DNA of 32,552 nucleotides from Clostridia bacterium DTU065 (GTDB lineage: Bacteria; Bacillota; DTU065): assembly GCA_001512545.1 (NCBI GenBank), contig LFSI01000007.1, forward strand, positions 3,555 to 36,106, read 5' to 3'. Position numbers and translations under genes: made by a program. Shown one piece after another: positions 26,642-32,552 of this stretch (the stretch's first letter is position 1; every line of letters begins with the position of its first letter). The notes under the pieces were generated by a model, which was not told the DNA's origin, did no database searches, and worked only from the letters and a program-made list of their open reading frames with translations.

Positions 26642-27709
26642 ATGAGAAGAAATTGGCAGATTAAGCTGCTTGCCATCGCGCTACTTTTCAGCTTGCTGCT
26701 TGTTACAGGTTGCACAAAGCAAGTCTTTAAGTTCGACATCCCCGAAAGCGAGATCCCAACCATTACGGTTCTTGCATATCACAGAATATTAGACGGTGGG
26801 CCTTCATTTATCGATGTTTCCACGTCCATGTTTGACAACCACCTGACATGGCTTGAGCAAAACGGTTACAACGTTATTTCCTACGACAAGTTTATCGATT
26901 TTCTGGACGGAAAAGGCAACCTTCCTGAAAAACCGGTCCTCATCACCTTTGACGACGGCTACAAAGAGACCTACACCAACGCTATGCCGATCCTAGCCAA
27001 ACATGAAATGCCCGCAGTTCTTTTCATCTACTCCAATCGCATGAAGGACTACTCTTTCGACGGTGGCCTTTCTGTTACCGAACTCAGAGAGATGCAGCGG
27101 AAGGGCTGGTCGATTCAGGCACACACCGTAACCCATGCTGACCTCAGCCTGTTTTCACCGCACGCTAAAGCATCGGCGATGTATGAAATGGCCCAGAACA
27201 AAAAGGATATCGAAAGCAAACTGGGAACTGAGGTAACGGGATTGGCCTATCCCTACGGGGCATATACTCCCGAGGTAGAACAGTGGGCCCAGGAAGCAGG
27301 ATTCAAAGCTGCCTTCCTCATTGAAGAAGGTCCGAACACCTATGACGACATCCATCCTTACAGAATCAAGCGCCACATGCTCTACCAGAAGGACACCCTT
27401 GAAGACTTCGCCAGAAAGGTGACCAGTTCTCCCTTGCAGGTGATCCGGACCGTTCCCGAGCAAGCTCAGGTCATTGACTACAGACCCGCTACAGTCATTG
27501 CTGATGTGGTCCTGCCAGAGGGCGTTAAAGTGGTAAAAGTTTACGCAGATATCGAATCTGAAGACCTGTCCGCTCGATTTGATGCCGAAAAACAGCGGGT
27601 AATTGTCGACACCGCCTCGGTAGGTCGCGGTCATCACAACATGACCATTAAGCTTCTAGGAAGCGATGGCAGAACCTACGTCTACGGCTGGTCGTATGTA
27701 ATTCAATAA
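26642..27709 (+). CDS. Polysaccharide deacetylase (NodB/CE4 domain) lipoprotein
   Basis: 355-aa ORF. Lipobox LLLVTGC near the N-terminus. NodB motifs VLAYHRI, LITFDDGYKETYTNAMPIL, IQAHTVTHADL and LAYPYGAYT. Confidence 0.92.
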   Translation: MRRNWQIKLLAIALLFSLLLVTGCTKQVFKFDIPESEIPTITVLAYHRILDGGPSFIDVSTSMFDNHLTWLEQNGYNVISYDKFIDFLDGKGNLPEKPVLITFDDGYKETYTNAMPILAKHEMPAVLFIYSNRMKDYSFDGGLSVTELREMQRKGWSIQAHTVTHADLSLFSPHAKASAMYEMAQNKKDIESKLGTEVTGLAYPYGAYTPEVEQWAQEAGFKAAFLIEEGPNTYDDIHPYRIKRHMLYQKDTLEDFARKVTSSPLQVIRTVPEQAQVIDYRPATVIADVVLPEGVKVVKVYADIESEDLSARFDAEKQRVIVDTASVGRGHHNMTIKLLGSDGRTYVYGWSYVIQ

Positions 27710-27731
27710 CGCAGTCATCTAAAGCAAACAA

Positions 27732-27768
27732 GCCCTTTGCCTACTAAAATAGGTAAAGGGCGTTTTTT
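27732..27768 (+). terminator. Rho-independent terminator
   Basis: GCCCTTTGCCTA-CTAAAA-TAGGTAAAGGGC followed by GTTTTTT, just after the deacetylase stop. Confidence 0.9.
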
Positions 27769-27825
27769 CGCAGTGTTTTAATGGTCACTGACTTACTCAG
27801 CGGTTTTCCCATGCTTTCTTCAAGG

Positions 27826-28068
27826 CTACATAGAATCTAAACGTGCCTTTTGTAGTTCCATTATTCTGTTATAAAGTACCGAAACAGAGGTGAGAACATA
27901 CGGAGCAACAGCCTTCAACCTCGAGTTCAGCAGCATCTCAGATATACTTTGTAAGGTCTCATGTTGGGTTTTGTAAATCAGACTTGCTTCCTTGCGGTAC
28001 GGACCAACGTTAATCCAGTTAACGCGAAGGTACAAAACCGTTAACAATACAAGCTCGCGCAAAGCCAA
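27826..28068 (-). CDS. Small hypothetical protein
   Basis: 80-aa ORF from a TTG start; no clear ribosome-binding site immediately upstream and no family recognised. Confidence 0.3.
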   Translation of the reverse strand: MALRELVLLTVLYLRVNWINVGPYRKEASLIYKTQHETLQSISEMLLNSRLKAVAPYVLTSVSVLYNRIMELQKARLDSM

Positions 28069-28274
28069 ATGACCGCTGTGAACAAGAACTTTTCCATTTC
28101 AACTCACACCCTCCTAATGTTGACTCTGGGAAAACACCCTACCCATCCCGCTCCGGTAACGGAGGACGCGTGGCTCACATTAACAAGGTAGCCGGTCTCA
28201 TGTTTTAATTAAACCAGGCCAGATAGACTTAGCCCTGTTTTTTGACTGCCTATCGATGCAGGTTCACAAAAAGC

Positions 28275-28445
28275 TTCGCCCTAAGCCGCAGCATTCATTC
28301 CTCGGTCTGCTACTATCTGGCACGACACCTGCGGTGCAACATCTGTGGGGATACCGCTAGAGCAAACAAAGCTTGAGAAGATGCAACTTCCCCTGCTCAA
28401 CGAGACTTCAAGCTGAAAAAACAGTTAGCCACGGCCTTGGCTTAC
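28275..28445 (-). pseudogene. Possible transposase remnant (IS1634/IS4-like), very tentative
   Basis: Minus-strand translation contains ...DVAPQVSCQIVADRGMNAAA then stop. The ADRGM(N) string resembles a DDE-transposase motif. Several stops interrupt flanking coding-like sequence. Confidence 0.2.
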
Positions 28446-28566
28446 CGTTTTCTTTTGAGCAGTTTCCATTCTTGTCAAACTTCCAAATGCACAATTCTTA
28501 TGCTTCCGATTGCGCGAGGTTCTTCATAGGCACTTAAACTAAAGGCACAGTATCCAGCAATAAAGT

Positions 28567-28613
28567 AAGGTAGCGTTGCTACTACTTATCAAGTAGTTTT
28601 GCAACGCTACCTT
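28567..28613. repeat. Long near-perfect inverted repeat (hairpin)
   Basis: AAGGTAGCGTTGC-T-ACTACTT-ATC-AAGTAGT-TTT-GCAACGCTACCTT. Confidence 0.85.
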
Positions 28614-28727
28614 GCTTCTTTATATAACCGCGTTTTCGAACAGGTAAAGGTATAGACTGCAGCAAAACGCGCAGTTTACGATGAGGAAGATCACTACAAA
28701 CCAAGGAACGTGTCCTAACTGAAACTG

Positions 28728-30287
28728 TTACTTCTCCAGCACGGCGTCTTTGTCTACAGGCTCCAGTGAGGGTTCGAACTTCTTCGGATGGAACGGCCCC
28801 CTGAATCTAAGGTCGATAGGCTCGCCGTAAATGTCGACCAGTGGTTTTGGAGCGACTTTTTTGTACGTTGCCAGCATCACCACAACAAACACCACAAGGC
28901 TGATCACAACGCCGATCAAGTCGTTAGGTGTGTTAGGCGAAACGATGCCGAGAATGATCCAAGAAACAAAGCCGATGATGGAAGACGTAACTGCCGCTGG
29001 AGTATTGGACTTCTTGCTCCAAATGCCAAATGTGAGTGGCACAAAGCATCCGACAAGAAGAAAGCCCCAAGCGGAAACCATTAGGTCGTAGACGTTCTGG
29101 AACCAAAGTGCTGTGGCCAAAGCTAAGGCGGTAATCACTACCGTCGCGATTCTTGCCACTTTTAGTTCGCCTTTGCCATCCATCTTCTTGATGTGTGGCA
29201 GGATGTTCCTTGTAACAATGCTTGCAGGCGCGAGAATCGCGCTGTCTGTTGAAGACATGATGGCTGAAAGCAGAGCGCCAACAAAAAGAGCAACAACGAA
29301 GTTTGGCAAGAACTTCATAGCTAGCTCCACCAGGACCAGCTCCGAGTTAGCAAGCTCGGGGAAAACCAACCTGCCCACGATACCCAAGGTTACCGGAATG
29401 ATCCCAAGAAGCATGTAGCCCAAACCTGAAAGATACGATGCCCATTGGGCTGTGTTTTCATCTTTACTGGAAAGAGCTCTCTGCATGACGTCTTGTCCCG
29501 GAATTGATCCCAGACCAACGATAATCCAAGCTTGCAAATAGAACATCCATCCCGAAAATCCGGTGTTTCTCGGGAAGAAGTAGAACATCTCATCGGGGAT
29601 TTGAGCCTTAATAGCCGAAAAACCGCCAACGTGGTTGATAACGATGGGAAACATTATGACTAGACCTGCGACGAGAATAATCATCTGGGCAAAGTCAGTG
29701 AGAGTGTCCGCCCACATGCCGCCCTGATAGGTGTAGATCAAAACAACAATTGCTGAAATGATGATGCCGGCTGTCGGGGTAAGGCCTGTTACGGAATGAA
29801 CAATCAACCCTAAAGCGACCATCTCTGCGCCTACCCATCCGATAAAGGCCGGAAGCGTGATCAGAGCAACCAGAAGTTCGCTGGTTTTTCCGTATTTGAT
29901 GGCAAAGAAGTCTGCTATGGTAAGGAGCTTCATGCGGCGCATAGTTCTAACGTAGAAAAGACCTGCAAGAAGAAGGCAGAGTCCAGCACCAAAGGGATCT
30001 GCTATGGTGCCTAAAAAGCCATTCCAGTACGACTCTCCTGCGGCACCCATTGATGTGCCGCCACCAAACCACGTGGCAAAGAGTGCAGCGGTAGCAAGAC
30101 CAAGGGGCAACCGCCTTCCGGCAACGATGTAGTCTGTTGCATCTTTGATGTTTTTGCTAGAAAGCCAACCGATTACGAGCATCATGAGAATGTAAGCCGA
30201 CACTCCGCCGATTACCCATGGATTGTTCATCCTGTTGATCATCCTCCTAAATAGTTGAAGTGCAATGATTGCTTTGCGATAGTGCAT
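28728..30287 (-). CDS. Sodium:solute symporter family transporter
   Basis: 519-aa ORF, multi-TM. ATDYIVAGRRLPLGLATAALFATWFGGGTSMGAAGESY, GLGSIPGQDVMQRALSSKDE and LSAIMSSTDSAILAPASIVTRNI. True start may be the ATG at about 30230. Confidence 0.92.
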   Translation of the reverse strand: MHYRKAIIALQLFRRMINRMNNPWVIGGVSAYILMMLVIGWLSSKNIKDATDYIVAGRRLPLGLATAALFATWFGGGTSMGAAGESYWNGFLGTIADPFGAGLCLLLAGLFYVRTMRRMKLLTIADFFAIKYGKTSELLVALITLPAFIGWVGAEMVALGLIVHSVTGLTPTAGIIISAIVVLIYTYQGGMWADTLTDFAQMIILVAGLVIMFPIVINHVGGFSAIKAQIPDEMFYFFPRNTGFSGWMFYLQAWIIVGLGSIPGQDVMQRALSSKDENTAQWASYLSGLGYMLLGIIPVTLGIVGRLVFPELANSELVLVELAMKFLPNFVVALFVGALLSAIMSSTDSAILAPASIVTRNILPHIKKMDGKGELKVARIATVVITALALATALWFQNVYDLMVSAWGFLLVGCFVPLTFGIWSKKSNTPAAVTSSIIGFVSWIILGIVSPNTPNDLIGVVISLVVFVVVMLATYKKVAPKPLVDIYGEPIDLRFRGPFHPKKFEPSLEPVDKDAVLEK

Positions 30288-30420
30288 CTGAGTTTGCTCC
30301 TCTAAAAGGCTCGAAAAAGGAGGATTTTCGAGGAAAACGCACCTTACTTGCGCTATCTCAAAATGTCTTACGAAAATTGATTATGAGGCATACACAGGCA
30401 AGAGTCAATACCCCAAAAAT

Positions 30421-30460
30421 AAAAAACGGCTAGAAATTTTTCGCTTAAATCTCTAGCCTG
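30421..30460 (-). terminator. Rho-independent terminator after tcdA
   Basis: Minus strand CAGGCTAGAGA...TCTAGCCGTTTTTTATTTTT beside the stop at 30477. Confidence 0.8.
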
Positions 30461-30476
30461 AAATAGCTCAGCTTTC

Positions 30477-31214
30477 TCATGCGTTTTCCTTTTCTAAAAG
30501 TTCGTTTGTTAATTCTCTAACAACTAGCGAAGCCAGGGTTAGTCCGAATGCAGGCGGTACAAACGAACTAGACCCGATTACCCGCTTCCCGTCAACTTCT
30601 TTAGCTTTGACCGCAGGCTCTAGCGAGTACACCACCTTCAATCCTGAGGTGATGCCGTTCAGCTTCAGCCTACGCCTCATCACCTTACTCAGAGGGTCAA
30701 CTTTAGTCTCCGAGATGTCCCCTACGCGCATGAAAGACGGGTCCAGTTTGCCCCCTGCACCCATTGCCGAGACGATGGGAATCTGGTTCTTCAGGCAGTA
30801 GCAGATGAGAGCGGTCTTTGCATCAACGTCATCGATACAGTCCACGACGTAGTCGGCGTCTTTGATGTACTCGGGGATGTTCTCATCTGTTAGCATGACT
30901 TTGATAGGATGAACATCCACGTCTTCTGCGACGCTTTTCAGCCTTTTTGCCATCTCGAAAGCCTTGTCTCTACCGATGTTCTCCAGCGTGGCAACAATTT
31001 GTCTGTTTAGGTTGGTGATATCCACTACATCTCCGTCAATGATGGTGATCGAGCCAACTCCCGATCGGGCTAGAGCCTCTGCTGCAGCTCCTCCAACCCC
31101 GCCCACACCGCAGACGATCACTCTACTTTTTGCAAGCTTCTCAAGGGCGCTCTCGCCGATGATCAAGCTTGTTCTGAGCAGACTCTTTTTACTTAATCTA
31201 TCCACAAACTCCAA
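30477..31214 (-). CDS. tcdA: tRNA threonylcarbamoyladenosine dehydratase (ThiF/MoeB/HesA family)
   Basis: 245-aa ORF. VIVCGVGGVGGAAAEALARSGVGSITIIDGDVVDITNLNRQI, DYVVDCIDDVDAKTALI, GAGGKLDPS and GSSSFVPPAFGLTLAS. Confidence 0.92.
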   Translation of the reverse strand: MEFVDRLSKKSLLRTSLIIGESALEKLAKSRVIVCGVGGVGGAAAEALARSGVGSITIIDGDVVDITNLNRQIVATLENIGRDKAFEMAKRLKSVAEDVDVHPIKVMLTDENIPEYIKDADYVVDCIDDVDAKTALICYCLKNQIPIVSAMGAGGKLDPSFMRVGDISETKVDPLSKVMRRRLKLNGITSGLKVVYSLEPAVKAKEVDGKRVIGSSSFVPPAFGLTLASLVVRELTNELLEKENA

Positions 31215-31280
31215 CTCCTATTTCTGCGTAAATCAAAACCGTATCGCTGTTTTTACCGAACTCTTTTTTTAGATTAGCAC

Positions 31281-31495
31281 AAAAAAGGGAGCCGTAAAAG
31301 GCTCCCACGCGTATCCCCCGCCATGCCGCTGGTGCTGAAAGTTAATGAACCTGCTCGGGCAGGTGGGTGTCCTGTTCACAGCTTAGGCAAAGCCGAAACC
31401 GGCTCGGCGGCCACTGCAAAACCCCGGACTCCCGTTTTGTGTGTGTTGGCTCATAAACACTTCAGCTTGACCACGAACACAGCAGGGTGGTGTCT
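31281..31495 (-). ncRNA. ssrS: 6S RNA candidate (about 215 nt, own promoter and terminator)
   Basis: ORF-free interval between aspS and tcdA. Minus strand has a promoter and an intrinsic terminator GGGAGCC-TTTTAC-GGCTCCC-TTTTTTT about 200 nt apart. GC-rich complementary ends (CACCACCCTGCTGTG / GCGGCATGGCGGGGG). From memory, B. subtilis bsrA lies in the same aspS/yrvM (tcdA) gap. Confidence 0.75.
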
Positions 31496-31501
31496 GCAAT
31501 T

Positions 31502-31530
31502 ATCTTAGCACAAAAATGGCGTTCTTTCAA
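31502..31530 (-). promoter_or_regulatory. Sigma-A-type promoter for the 6S RNA candidate
   Basis: Minus strand TTGAAA (31525-31530), 17-nt spacer, TAAGAT (31502-31507). Confidence 0.75.
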
Positions 31531-31558
31531 TGACAGAGGCGGTCTTTCGACTTGAAGC

Positions 31559-32552
31559 TTATTCCATTTTTTCCTTGACGACAGTGGAAGCGATATGCAG
31601 TTCGCGTAGCTGTCTAGGATCAACAGACGATGGTGCCTCTGTCAGAAGGCAGGTAGCCTTCTGAGTTTTGGGGAAGGCAATGACGTCTCTAATGGAGTCT
31701 GCGCCTGCTAGAAGCCAAATCATGCGGTCGAGTCCGAACGCAATACCTCCATGAGGTGGAGGACCGAACTTAAACGCTTTGAGCAGGAAGCCGAACTTTT
31801 CCTCTGCTTCTTCATCGGAGATACCCAGAGTCCTAAAGAGCCTGGACTGAACCTCGGCATCATGGATTCTAATGGAGCCACCGCCTAGTTCTACACCGTT
31901 GAGGACCAAGTCGTAGGCTTTTGCCAGAGCATTTCCGGGATCTTTATCGAAGTCCGGACTCTTTGGAGAGGTGAACGGGTGGTGCACTGCCACGTAGCGC
32001 TTCTCATCGCTGTCCCACTCTAAAAGCGGCCAGTCCACGATCCAGAGGAAGTTCATTTTGTCGTGGGGTATGAGACCTAGAGCCTCTCCCAGATCGAGGC
32101 GAAGCCTGCCGAGCACTGCAGCTACAACTTCCTTCTTGTCTGCAACGAACAAGATGAGGTCGCCTTTTTCTGCGTTCATGCGCTCGAGTATCCGGCCAAT
32201 CTCCTCCTCTGAGAAGAACTTGACGATGGGACTCTTCACTTCATCTTCTTTGTAGAGGATGTATGCAAGACCTTTCGCTCCCAACTCCTGTGCAAGAAGA
32301 GTCAGGTCGTCTAGCTGCTTTCTGGTATAGTCAGCACATCCTTTAACCAGAAGTCCCTTTACCTGTCCGCCGTTTTCTACAGCATCCCGGAAGACTTTAA
32401 AACCACACTCCCTGGCAATGTCGGAAAGATCGACCAGCTCCATACCAAAGCGGGTATCGGGCTTGTCTGAGCCGAATCTCTCCATGGCCTCGGCATAGGG
32501 CATTCTTGGAAATGGCGCATCCAGCTTGATGCCTAGCACCTTATCAAAGACG
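31559..32552 (-). CDS. aspS: Aspartyl-tRNA synthetase, C-terminal part (5' end beyond the window)
   Basis: MERFGSDKPDTRFGMEL, FLWIVDWPLLEWDSDEKRYVAVHHPFTSPK, LNGVELGGGSIRIHD and PPHGGIAFGLDRMIWLLAGADSIRDVIAFPKTQKA. The reading frame appears to run off the right edge. Confidence 0.95.
   Translation of the reverse strand, partial: VFDKVLGIKLDAPFPRMPYAEAMERFGSDKPDTRFGMELVDLSDIARECGFKVFRDAVENGGQVKGLLVKGCADYTRKQLDDLTLLAQELGAKGLAYILYKEDEVKSPIVKFFSEEEIGRILERMNAEKGDLILFVADKKEVVAAVLGRLRLDLGEALGLIPHDKMNFLWIVDWPLLEWDSDEKRYVAVHHPFTSPKSPDFDKDPGNALAKAYDLVLNGVELGGGSIRIHDAEVQSRLFRTLGISDEEAEEKFGFLLKAFKFGPPPHGGIAFGLDRMIWLLAGADSIRDVIAFPKTQKATCLLTEAPSSVDPRQLRELHIASTVVKEKME

Noticed and set aside
1-32552. CRISPR array, prophage, toxin-antitoxin or defence island
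   Set aside because: No regularly spaced direct repeats, cas, phage structural, restriction or toxin-like genes were seen on either strand.

Overview
The window is an ordinary bacterial chromosome segment, probably from a Firmicutes-like lineage. That guess rests on a T-box leader, a cdaA-cdaR-glmM module and an aspS/6S RNA/tcdA arrangement. Almost all long ORFs lie on the minus strand. From left to right I see: mtnP followed by three overlapping M42 peptidases; an aminotransferase; YjbQ; a GltA/NfnB-like flavoprotein; an uncharacterised 225-aa protein; nadE; a dihydrolipoamide dehydrogenase; pheA and aroF behind a T-box leader with a candidate UUC (Phe) specifier; a four-gene block (M20 amidohydrolase, N-acylamino-acid-racemase-like enolase-superfamily protein, DHODH-like protein, DapA-family lyase); a signal-peptide protein that looks like an outer-membrane beta-barrel; alr, nnrE/D, acpS, glmM, cdaR and cdaA; a plus-strand trio (secreted beta-propeller, acetyl-xylan-esterase-like hydrolase, polysaccharide-deacetylase lipoprotein); an intergenic patch with a possible transposase remnant; a sodium:solute symporter; tcdA; a 6S RNA candidate; and aspS, which is truncated by the window edge. 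I found no CRISPR array, phage or obvious defence island. The best leads for new biology are the four-gene metabolic block at 12.4-17.0 kb and the beta-barrel-like protein encoded between it and alr.
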